A DNA stretch of 8,156 nt from Acetobacteraceae bacterium. GTDB lineage: Bacteria > Pseudomonadota > Alphaproteobacteria > Acetobacterales > Acetobacteraceae. Below the pieces are notes generated by a model, which was not told the origin of the DNA, did not search any database, and worked only from the letters and a program-made list of their open reading frames with translations. Shown here piece after piece: positions 1 through 5,912 of this stretch. Position 1 is the stretch's first letter, and every line of letters begins with the position of its first letter. The position numbers and the translations under genes are program-made. The stretch is from assembly GCA_027311485.1 (NCBI GenBank), contig DAICYU010000142.1:287-8442 (forward strand), given 5' to 3'.

Positions 1-227
1 ACGCTCCAGCGCTCACCGAAGATGTTGAACTCAATGTCGCCGAAGCGGCGGGCGAACGCCACCTGCTGCGGCGGGGTGATGTGCTGGCCGCGAAAGAAGA
101 TGACGCCGTGTTCGGCGTAGGCGTCCTCGATTGCGGCGAAGGTTCGCTCATCCAGCGCCTGGGCCAGATCAACGCCCTGGATTTCGGCGCCAAGCGCGGC
201 ACCGGTTGAGATGACTTTGATCGACAC
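1..227 (-). CDS. TauD/TfdA-family 2-oxoglutarate-dependent dioxygenase, N-terminal part
   Basis: The gene runs off the left edge; only the first 75 codons are visible. Family members are cytoplasmic non-haem Fe(II) enzymes that couple 2-oxoglutarate decarboxylation to hydroxylation of a substrate such as taurine, an alkyl sulfonate or an aryloxyalkanoate. Two N-terminal family hallmarks are readable in the translation: a GAALGAEIQGVDL segment (residues 9-21) and EHGVIFFRGQ...ITPPQQVAFARRFGD further on. The iron-binding HxD...H triad would lie beyond the edge, so activity and substrate cannot be judged. The start is GTG at 225-227, chosen because an AGGGGG Shine-Dalgarno (237-242) sits 9 nt upstream and the protein then begins where relatives begin. 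It follows the GST gene after a 69-nt gap on the same strand, so it may share its transcript. The family call is firm; the subfamily is open. Confidence 0.85.
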   Translation of the reverse strand, partial: MSIKVISTGAALGAEIQGVDLAQALDERTFAAIEDAYAEHGVIFFRGQHITPPQQVAFARRFGDIEFNIFGERWS

Positions 228-296
228 GACGTTCTGCCCCCTGTTCTTGCGGTTCCTCGCGGCGGATACAGTGCCCGCCAGCTTGCGTTCACCCGG

Positions 297-938
297 TCAG
301 GTCAGCAGCAGCGTCATGTCCGGATCGCCCTTCTTCATGGCCCGTTGATAGGCCTCACGGCCGGCGATCCGTTGCAGATACGCCTGGATATACGGGTATG
401 GCGCCAAGTCCACCGGCATGAAGTAACGCATGGTCGTCAGTGAAAAGACGGTCATGATGTCAGCCGCGGTGAATTCATCCCCGGCCAGGTAATCGGCCTG
501 CGCCAACCGGGCTTCGACCAGGCCCAGGGCACGTTCAAGGCGCCCCTGCATGGCTTGCCGCAGCGGACTGTCCGCCGGCAGGTTCAGCCGGCTCAGGATC
601 ATCGAGCGGCCCATGGCAGGCTGCAGCGTGCCGTTGGCGAAATGGTACCAATACAGATAGTCCGCGAAATCCGGGTGGCCGGCGCCGATCACCAGGCGCC
701 CGGCGGCGTATTTTCCGATGATATAGTCAACGATCGCGCCGGATTCGGCCAGAACCACCTCACCATCGGTGATCACGGGGGCGGAGCCGATGGGGTGCAG
801 CGCCTTGAACGCCGGCGGTGCCAGCATCGTTTCGGGATCGCGGTCATATCGTTTCAGCGCGTACGGAAGTTCCAGCTCCTCGCACAGCCAGACGATGCGT
901 TCGGATTGCGACTTGCCGAGGTGATGGACGGTCAGCAT
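297..938 (-). CDS. Glutathione S-transferase, GTT1-like
   Basis: A 213-residue cytosolic GST of normal length. GSTs conjugate glutathione to electrophiles, or use it to reduce or isomerise substrates. The N-terminal thioredoxin fold spans about residues 1-80. It opens with HHLGKSQSERIVWLCEEL, the pattern of the yeast Gtt1-type group, and Ser10 or Ser12 is the likely glutathione-activating residue. The cis-proline is Pro54 (GSAPV), and Glu65-Ser66 is the gamma-glutamyl-binding ES pair. The all-helical C-terminal domain carries the N-capping box TAAD at 157-160. The ATG start is supported by AGGAG at 948-952, 9 nt upstream. It begins 19 nt after the P450 stop, which implies co-transcription and perhaps handling of a reactive product or formaldehyde formed by the P450; that role is inference. 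The fold is certain from the sequence; the substrate is unknown. Confidence 0.9.
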   Translation of the reverse strand: MLTVHHLGKSQSERIVWLCEELELPYALKRYDRDPETMLAPPAFKALHPIGSAPVITDGEVVLAESGAIVDYIIGKYAAGRLVIGAGHPDFADYLYWYHFANGTLQPAMGRSMILSRLNLPADSPLRQAMQGRLERALGLVEARLAQADYLAGDEFTAADIMTVFSLTTMRYFMPVDLAPYPYIQAYLQRIAGREAYQRAMKKGDPDMTLLLT

Positions 939-957
939 GGCGGTCTTCTCCTGTGGT

Positions 958-2139
958 TCAGGCGGGGGTCAGGCGGACGGGCAGGCTGGACAGCCCGCGC
1001 AGCGTATTGTTGTAGCGGCGCTTCGGCTGTGCGGTGATTTCGATGCCGGCGACCTTGCGGGCCAGCGCGGCCAGGACCACTTCGCCTTCCAGCCGAGCCA
1101 GAACAGCGCCGACGCAGCCGTGGATGCCGGTGCCGAAGCCGACGTGGGCGGCGTTGCGCCGGGTGATATCGTAGTCATCCGGACGTTCCCAGCGCCGTGG
1201 GTCGCGGTTGGCGGCGCCAAGGAACATCAGGACCTTGCTGCCCTCCTGGATCGTTTCTCCACCGATCGTCACCGCGCGGGCGGTGGTGCGGAAGAAGGTC
1301 TGCACCGGGCTTTCCAGCCGCACCGCTTCCTCAAACGCCGCACGCGCCAGGGCCGGGTCGGCGCGCAGTTGTTCGAAGGACGCCGGCCAGCGCGCCAGGC
1401 AGTAGACCGCGGCGCACAGGCCATTGACGGTTGTATCGACACCAGCGGTCAGCAGGGAGCGCACCAGCACCTCGGCTTCGGCGCGGGTGAAGGTGCCTTC
1501 GTCCGCCGCGGCATGGATCACGGCGCCGAAGCCGGTGGATGACAGCGCTTCCTTCCTGGATTGCGCCTGGACCCAGGCCAGGACGGGTTCGGCATCGGCG
1601 ACGGCGGCGTCGAAGAAGGCATTCCGCGGCCCGAAGCTGTTGAACACCATGTTGCCATAGGGCAGCAGGAAACGGCGGTTTTCCGCGGGCATGCCGACGG
1701 CGTCGGGGAACACGGTCAACGGATAGGCCTCGGCCAGGTCAGGAACCGCATCGAAGCTGCCACAGGCGAGCAACCGGTCGATCAGTGCATCCGCGGCGCG
1801 GGCAAATGGTTCGCGCAGGGCACGGATCGCCGCGGGCGACAGCACCTTGTCCATCAGCCCACGGGTGCGGTCATGCAGCGGCGGGTCGGTTTCCAGCAGC
1901 AGGCTGGGCAGGCGCCAGGGCTTTTCCTTGGCGAAATCCGACAGGCCGACGCCGCGCGCACTGGAATAGCTATTCCAATCGAGCAGCATGGCCCGCACAT
2001 CCTCATACCGGGCGACGGCGTGGATATCGTAGCGCGGCAGATAAACGACCGGTCCGGCGTCGCGCAAAGCCGCATGCGCCGGATACGGGTCATCGAAGAA
2101 CGCCTGGCAGAACGGATCGATGTCCAGTGCCGGGATCAT
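958..2139 (-). CDS. Cytochrome P450, CYP199-like (para-substituted benzoate monooxygenase)
   Basis: A 393-residue soluble bacterial P450. The motifs are intact: I-helix AGVDTT at 232-237 with the acid-alcohol pair Asp235-Thr236, the ExxR pair Glu271/Arg274, and haem loop FGTGIHGCVG with ligand Cys342. Segments such as SARGVGLSDF, EKPWRLPSL, SPVQTFFRTT and FLGAANRDPRRW closely match CYP199A2/A4 of Rhodopseudomonas, which O-demethylate 4-methoxybenzoate. With an offset of 16, the CYP199A4 pocket residues I recall all seem kept: Arg76, Ser79, Arg227 and Ser228 for the carboxylate, Phe166, Phe169 and Phe282 around the ring. The open frame runs 56 codons further upstream, but that stretch is Arg/Pro-rich and unlike any P450. 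The ATG at 2137-2139 has a strong Shine-Dalgarno and gives a family-like N-terminus. No ferredoxin partner gene is in view. Family call strong; exact substrate inferred. Confidence 0.93.
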   Translation of the reverse strand: MIPALDIDPFCQAFFDDPYPAHAALRDAGPVVYLPRYDIHAVARYEDVRAMLLDWNSYSSARGVGLSDFAKEKPWRLPSLLLETDPPLHDRTRGLMDKVLSPAAIRALREPFARAADALIDRLLACGSFDAVPDLAEAYPLTVFPDAVGMPAENRRFLLPYGNMVFNSFGPRNAFFDAAVADAEPVLAWVQAQSRKEALSSTGFGAVIHAAADEGTFTRAEAEVLVRSLLTAGVDTTVNGLCAAVYCLARWPASFEQLRADPALARAAFEEAVRLESPVQTFFRTTARAVTIGGETIQEGSKVLMFLGAANRDPRRWERPDDYDITRRNAAHVGFGTGIHGCVGAVLARLEGEVVLAALARKVAGIEITAQPKRRYNNTLRGLSSLPVRLTPA

Positions 2140-2147
2140 CCCCGTGT

Positions 2148-2155
2148 CCTCCCCC
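2148..2155 (-). promoter_or_regulatory. Ribosome binding site that fixes the P450 start
   Basis: On the minus strand this reads GGGGGAGG, 8 nt before the ATG at 2137-2139. It is the strongest Shine-Dalgarno in the window and decides against the upstream in-frame GTG/ATG candidates, the farthest of which begins at 2307. Confidence 0.75.
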
Positions 2156-2354
2156 GTTTTGCGACAGGGTGCGCGAATCCCGGCTTCTTGCCAATCACCA
2201 ACACGCCGGCCTGGCGTGCTCGGCCGAAGCGGCGGGGATCGAGGCTGCCGGCACGGGCCGGCGAACGGCTTCAGGCGGCGGTCATGCCGGCGCCGGCCCA
2301 CGTGCATGCGCGCGGCGGCAGATCCTGGCCTCCGTACCCTCCCACTTTCGTCGT

Positions 2355-2369
2355 GCGCGCTTGGCGCGC
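2355..2369. repeat. GC-rich hairpin, 6-bp arms with 3-nt loop
   Basis: GCGCGC (2355-2360), loop TTG, GCGCGC (2364-2369). The stem is strong, but no run of T follows on either strand, so it is not an intrinsic terminator. If transcription of the P450 starts upstream, it would lie in the 5' leader RNA. A function is not shown; GC-rich DNA makes such alternating GC arms fairly easily. Confidence 0.4.
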
Positions 2370-2414
2370 GATCGCTGCAGGCGGCATCAACGAAAGCGGG
2401 AATTACACGATAAG

Positions 2415-2450
2415 ATCACGTTCTGTGCGCGTGTGCGAACCGAACGTGAT
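2415..2450. repeat. 9-bp perfect inverted repeat just after a stop codon
   Basis: ATCACGTTC (2415-2423) and GAACGTGAT (2442-2450) are exact reverse complements separated by 18 nt. The repeat abuts the TAA stop of the upstream gene (2451-2453). As a transcript it forms a 9-bp stem, but only CTTATC follows on the minus strand, a poor U-tract, so it would be a weak or Rho-assisted terminator. The alternative is an operator for the P450 cluster, since it lies at the upstream end of that leader. The repeat itself is certain; the role is not. Confidence 0.6.
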
Positions 2451-3842
2451 TTAGCTGCCGGTCACCGACAGGCCGACCTGATTGACCAGGTTCATCGGAT
2501 CGTTCTGCCCTGCCTGGATGACGTCGAGCAGGTTGATCGGCGCCGGTGGGTGCATGGCAATGCCGATCTTGCCACCGTGCGTAATGAAGGCGATGACCGC
2601 GGCCCGCATCAGTTCCCCGTCTGGCAGCGCGTCGAAGTTTGTATTCTGGCGTGCCTGGTCAATGGCCTGAGCACGCAGTTGGTCCTTCGGCATCCCCAGC
2701 TTCCTTGACGCGGTCGTCAGGGCCCAGTCCACGAGCCCGGCGTCCACGAGACTCACGTAGCCGGAGACGACCTGTGTGTTCCGCGCCAGCGCCAGCAACG
2801 CGGCCGGGTCCGGCTTGGCGCCGACCAGACCGGAGGCGTCGAGATGCGCAAGCTTGAGGCCGAACGACAGCGTTCCAAAGCCGTCCACCTCCAGCAAAGG
2901 CGACATCTCGAATTTGCCGCCCGCGAGTTGATAGGAGGCTGTGGCGGAGAAACTGCCGGTCAGCTTGTGAAGGCCGAGTTCCGCGAATTCCACCCTGCGC
3001 GCTGAGGCCATGGGCTCAATGTAAACCCCCGCGAGTTCGAGCTTCGCGACCGACGATGTTCCGTCAGCGCCCTGCTTACCCGACATCACGGATTTCCTGA
3101 TGACGAAGTGCTTGTCGGCGCCCTCTGCACCATAGAGGCCATCCAACTCGACCCTCACCTCCCCGGATGAGAGTTGCGGCATTTTGGTATTGTGCTCGAC
3201 GGCGTCGATGGCGCTGGCAAAGTCAATGCCGAACGTTCGGAACGAGTCGAAGCCAGCATGATCTATATGTTCGAGCGCGGCTACCGGCGTGGAGAAGCCC
3301 TCCATCACGAAAGACGACGGACGCCCGGCCCCGTAGTCATCGATTTCGAGTGAGGCCAGCTTTCCCGATGACGCTGGCCCGGTGAACGCCAGGTCCCGCA
3401 GGGTAATGCCGGCGAAGGTCATTACGGCGGGGTCAATCTTGATCGGGCCGCCGGCTACGGGGGGCTGGAACGAAATGTCCTTGCCGTCGAAGGTCGCAGC
3501 CGTTGCCGAACCATCCTGGGCAGTGCCCTTGATGCGCAGCCCGCTGGCGTGCAGGTTCGAGATCCTGCCGTCTCCATCGCTCACGATGGTGACATGATCG
3601 GCGGTGAGGAGCGTGCCGTCCGTAGCGCGCAAGGCGACGGTGGACAGGTCGGCCGCGTGCTGGAAGGGATGCACATCGGCGGAGGCATAGGTAAAGGATC
3701 CATTCGGCGAAAGGCCGGCACGGATCCCCTGTGTGGCCTGCTCCAGGGCAACCTGGCCCTGATGCCGTGCCCACCCATAACCGCCCCCCGCAACGGCAGC
3801 GACTGCGACAACAGCCACTACAGCAATGACCGGCTTCTTCAT
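2451..3842 (-). CDS. Uncharacterised membrane-anchored, probably periplasmic protein
   Basis: A 463-residue protein I cannot assign to a named family. Lys2-Lys3 precede a hydrophobic stretch of Val/Ala/Gly at about 4-22. This is either a signal anchor or a signal peptide; an AVA-GG site near residue 18 could be cleaved. The rest is Gly/Ala/Asp-rich with alternating hydrophobic patterns suggesting beta-strands (about 65-335). A helical stretch follows (about 345-420), and then a short closing strand segment, GGKIGIAMHPPAP (423-435). No cysteines or catalytic motif stand out. The layout recalls YdgA/DUF945 or AsmA-like envelope proteins, but that is only a resemblance. The open frame starts 21 codons further up, yet that would begin upstream of the promoter at 3871-3898. 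The ATG at 3840-3842 has AAGAGGG (3847-3853) before it and puts the two lysines directly ahead of the anchor. It stands alone: 337 nt from the barrel gene and 311 nt from the P450. Confidence 0.8.
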   Translation of the reverse strand: MKKPVIAVVAVVAVAAVAGGGYGWARHQGQVALEQATQGIRAGLSPNGSFTYASADVHPFQHAADLSTVALRATDGTLLTADHVTIVSDGDGRISNLHASGLRIKGTAQDGSATAATFDGKDISFQPPVAGGPIKIDPAVMTFAGITLRDLAFTGPASSGKLASLEIDDYGAGRPSSFVMEGFSTPVAALEHIDHAGFDSFRTFGIDFASAIDAVEHNTKMPQLSSGEVRVELDGLYGAEGADKHFVIRKSVMSGKQGADGTSSVAKLELAGVYIEPMASARRVEFAELGLHKLTGSFSATASYQLAGGKFEMSPLLEVDGFGTLSFGLKLAHLDASGLVGAKPDPAALLALARNTQVVSGYVSLVDAGLVDWALTTASRKLGMPKDQLRAQAIDQARQNTNFDALPDGELMRAAVIAFITHGGKIGIAMHPPAPINLLDVIQAGQNDPMNLVNQVGLSVTGS

Positions 3843-3870
3843 GGATCCCTCTTGCCCGAAGTCGCCGCCT

Positions 3871-3898
3871 GTTATATATCGTGTCTGAATAGAGACAA
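3871..3898 (-). promoter_or_regulatory. Sigma70-like promoter of the uncharacterised gene
   Basis: On the minus strand: -35 TTGTCT (3893-3898), a 16-nt spacer and -10 TATAAC (3871-3876). Transcription would begin near 3864, giving a leader of about 20 nt before the ATG at 3842. It lies inside the N-terminal extension of the longest open frame and so supports the shorter start. Prediction by eye only. Confidence 0.55.
3882..3897. repeat. Small inverted repeat overlapping the -35/spacer
   Basis: TGTCT (3882-3886), 6 nt, AGACA (3893-3897). It covers the -35 element and most of the spacer of the predicted promoter, where a repressor or activator could bind. Arms of 5 bp can arise by chance, so this is only a candidate operator. 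Confidence 0.35.
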
Positions 3899-3936
3899 GT
3901 CCCAAGCCGGTGCGTTCGCCTGTTCGCTTCGCCGGC

Positions 3937-3966
3937 CCGGTCGTTTTTGATAATATACGTGACCGG
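3937..3966. repeat. 6-bp inverted repeat flanking an AT-rich core
   Basis: CCGGTC (3937-3942) and GACCGG (3961-3966) flank 18 nt that are almost all A/T (GTTTTTGATAATATACGT). The core reads TATATTATC on the minus strand, which could serve as a second -10 element, but no matching -35 is evident. It lies about 40 nt upstream of the predicted -35, a position suited to a regulator site. Role unproven. Confidence 0.4.
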
Positions 3967-4179
3967 AATCATCCAGCGCCGAACCAGGGAGTTATTTCGG
4001 ACCGACCCTGCGCAGGTGATACTGTTCACATGCTGGAATCGAAGATATATGGCCATGCCGCAACACGCTGATAAGTAGATTCTTTAGGAACATCATTATC
4101 TGGCGTATCCGCTTCCGATCGATCAGCATCCCTGCCAGACGGTGACGCGAGTACCCGCAGCGACACGTCGCAAGAACGA

Positions 4180-5283
4180 TCAGAAATTCATCCGGGTCGA
4201 GAGGATCCAGGCGTGGTTATAGGCAGGGGTGAGCGGTGTCGGGCGATAGGCAGGCGCGACCGCCGACTGGTAGCCCAGCCCTATGGAAAACCTCACCCGG
4301 TCAGTCAGCGCAAAACGCCCCAGCACCAGGCCCGGCGTCAGGTACACCTGGTTCAAGCCACCACGCCGGCCGTTGGCGTAGTAGGTCCAGTTGATCTCCA
4401 GTTGCGGCCAGAATAACCGCATGAAGCGGTATTGCAGGGCGAGATTCGTCTGCACCTGATAGCCTATGACGCCGGCGCGGGAGGCTGGGATGGACCCGCC
4501 GACCGTAGCCTGAATGTCAAAGTCGCCCCACCCCTTGCCGGCGGCCAGTGTTGGTATCCAGACCCAGGTGTTGTTGGTGAACGACGCGGCACCGGCCGGC
4601 GCCTGCACCTGCAACAGCGCGGTCAGTATATAGTTTCCTGCCTCGGCGGGTGCGCTGGCCAGGCGCTGCTTGACACGCAGGAAGGCCCAATCATTGACGC
4701 CAGCGGCCGAGGCCACCCCGGCCCGACCCGATGAGCCGGCAGAGCCACTGCGCAGCGAATAGGGAATGGCGCCGATCTGAATCTCATTTGAGTCGCTGAC
4801 GATCACATCCACGCCCTTGCCACTGTCGATGACCGTGGTACCGGTGCCGTTGCCGGCACTCTGCTGCTGCAGGTCAAAGCGCAGCCGCTGCTCCAGCAGA
4901 CCGGTGCTGGTGACCAGCGGGCTGCTCCAGCTGGGTTGTGTTTCGCGAACCCGGGCGGCGCGGGCGCCCCATCCCGTGACGGACGAGGCCGCGGCTGCCG
5001 GATCAGCCACCATGGCGGTGTCCGCGACGGCCGGTTGAAGTGGCATGGGCGCGGACGGCAGGCTCAAATCGAGGCCGCCATCCGCAAGGGCGGCGGTCGA
5101 CGCGGCCACGCCCAGCGCCATCGCGCAGGCCACCGACTGGAGCGGCTGTCGTAACGCCGCCGTGGCACGCCAAGCCAGAACGGGTCGGCCAACGCGCCTT
5201 GTCTCAGCGCCCGGGCCGGCTCGCGGGGTTCCGATGTGGCCATCGCCACGGCACCCGCGCTGCGATGTCCGGCGCCGCCTCAC
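4180..5283 (-). CDS. Predicted outer-membrane beta-barrel protein (MetA-phenol/transporter-like)
   Basis: A 367-residue protein with export and barrel features. A hydrophobic signal core (about 48-66) ends at ALA-D (65-68), a likely signal-peptidase site. From about 125 the sequence shows alternating hydrophobic/polar strands rich in aromatics, such as LEINWTYYANGRRGGL (295-310) and TPGLVLGRFALTDRVRFSIG (316-335). It ends in MNF, the terminal Phe used for outer-membrane barrel insertion. The NYILTALLQVQAP to WVWIPTLAAGKGWGDFDIQA pattern resembles the uncharacterised transporter/MetA-pathway barrels; no substrate can be named. The start is GTG (5281-5283), sharing one base with the scpB stop (TAGTG), with no Shine-Dalgarno, so translation is probably by re-initiation. 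This gives an unusually long, Arg-rich n-region of about 47 residues. The only other plausible start, GTG at 5131-5133, leaves no positive charge before the signal core. Confidence 0.75.
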   Translation of the reverse strand: MRRRRTSQRGCRGDGHIGTPRAGPGAETRRVGRPVLAWRATAALRQPLQSVACAMALGVAASTAALADGGLDLSLPSAPMPLQPAVADTAMVADPAAAASSVTGWGARAARVRETQPSWSSPLVTSTGLLEQRLRFDLQQQSAGNGTGTTVIDSGKGVDVIVSDSNEIQIGAIPYSLRSGSAGSSGRAGVASAAGVNDWAFLRVKQRLASAPAEAGNYILTALLQVQAPAGAASFTNNTWVWIPTLAAGKGWGDFDIQATVGGSIPASRAGVIGYQVQTNLALQYRFMRLFWPQLEINWTYYANGRRGGLNQVYLTPGLVLGRFALTDRVRFSIGLGYQSAVAPAYRPTPLTPAYNHAWILSTRMNF

Positions 5284-5912
5284 TATCCGGCATCATCATT
5301 CGGCGCGTCAGGCGTGCTCAAATCGGCGGGAATGGCCTCGGGCGACGGCTTGGGTGGCGCGGTTTCCAGAAGCAGATCCTCCCGCCGCGGCAGCTCCCGC
5401 AGGTCCTTCAGACCGAAATGCGCCAGAAACGCCGGAGTCGTGCCCCACAACGTCGGCCGCCCCGGCCCCTCCCGCCTGCCCTTCGGCGCGATCAGGTCGA
5501 GTTCCAGCAGCAAATCCAATGTCTGCTGCGACAGCGCGGTGCCGCGGATATGCTCGATCTCGGGGCGCGTGACCGGCTGGTGATAGGCGACGATCGCCAG
5601 CGTCTCCATCGCCACGCGGGGCAGACGGCGCGGCACCTCGATCACCCGGCGCAGCCGAGGGGCGAGGTCCAGCGCCGTGCGGAACATCACGCCATTGCCC
5701 GCATCCACCAGTTCCACACCGCGGCCGGCATAGCGCAACCGCAGTGCGGCCAGCACCGCATCGGCATCGACATCGTCAGGCAACACCCGCGCCAGCGACC
5801 GGGGGGACACCGGTTCGGCGCTGGAGAAGATCAGCGCCTCGGCCAAGCGCAGCGCATCGTCGTCCGGGTCCCGCGGCGGAGGGGGTGCCTTCTCCTCGGG
5901 TTCATCACTCAT
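5283..5912 (-). CDS. scpB: Segregation and condensation protein B
   Basis: A 209-residue ScpB, the winged-helix kite subunit that dimerises and binds ScpA in the Smc-ScpAB complex, which organises and separates newly replicated chromosomes. An acidic/proline-rich N-terminal tail (1-20) precedes the first winged helix (about 21-95). The second holds the family signature at 98-124 (PRVAMETLAIVAYHQPVTR, then EIEHIRG). It closes with GRPTLWGTTPAFLAHFGL (151-168). The proline/acid-rich tail after 185 is typical of alphaproteobacterial members. ATG at 5910-5912 overlaps the scpA stop by 4 nt (ATGA), with AAGGA inside the end of scpA as Shine-Dalgarno, so the two are translationally coupled, which fits equimolar complex subunits. 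The stop is TAG. The identification is secure. Confidence 0.95.
   Translation of the reverse strand: MSDEPEEKAPPPPRDPDDDALRLAEALIFSSAEPVSPRSLARVLPDDVDADAVLAALRLRYAGRGVELVDAGNGVMFRTALDLAPRLRRVIEVPRRLPRVAMETLAIVAYHQPVTRPEIEHIRGTALSQQTLDLLLELDLIAPKGRREGPGRPTLWGTTPAFLAHFGLKDLRELPRREDLLLETAPPKPSPEAIPADLSTPDAPNDDAG

Larger units (their letters stand above)
2140..2450. other. Intergenic leader upstream of the P450 (311 nt)
   Basis: No gene is supported here. The P450 frame stays open up to 2307, but the predicted peptide is Arg/Pro-rich, as expected of GC-rich non-coding DNA. The stretch contains a 12-bp perfect palindrome, GCCGGCGCCGGC, at 2286-2297, a GC hairpin at 2355-2369 and a 9-bp inverted repeat at 2415-2450. 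The part from about 2391 to 2425 is richer in A/T than the rest. I found no convincing -35/-10 pair; TTGGCA (2187-2192 region, minus strand) lacks a good -10 at 17 nt. The P450 promoter is presumably somewhere in this stretch. Confidence 0.6.
3843..4179. other. AT-rich intergenic region (337 nt)
   Basis: No gene is supported here; the only minus-strand frame across it (to 4056) continues out of frame into the anchored-protein gene. It separates the end of the nagZ-scp-barrel unit from the next gene. Base composition is visibly more AT-rich than anywhere else in the window, especially around 3943-3960 and 4040-4100. It holds the promoter at 3871-3898, the inverted repeat at 3937-3966, the palindrome GCGACACGTCGC at 4160-4171 just past the barrel stop, and distant 5-bp arms CTGGC/GCCAG (4100-4104, 4134-4138). 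None has a following T-run that would make a clear terminator for the upstream operon. Confidence 0.6.

Noticed and set aside
2140..2307. 56-residue N-terminal extension of the P450
   Set aside because: Arg/Pro-rich, unlike CYP199 N-termini, and a strong Shine-Dalgarno sits before the internal ATG at 2139.
1561..2454. 297-codon plus-strand open frame opposite the P450 and its leader
   Set aside because: The composition is that of an antisense frame and no family is recognisable; the opposing P450 motifs are unambiguous.
3843..3905. 21-residue N-terminal extension of the anchored protein
   Set aside because: It would overlap the predicted promoter and would place a hydrophilic peptide ahead of a normal Lys-Lys-hydrophobic signal start.
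3433..4056. 207-codon minus-strand frame across the AT-rich gap into the anchored-protein gene
   Set aside because: It is out of frame with the real gene and Arg/Cys/Gly-rich where it overlaps it; no motif, and the real gene has a better start and promoter.
4160..4171. Palindrome GCGACACGTCGC as terminator of the nagZ-scp-barrel unit
   Set aside because: Only 5-bp arms with a 2-nt loop and no T-run after it on the minus strand, so not a credible intrinsic terminator.
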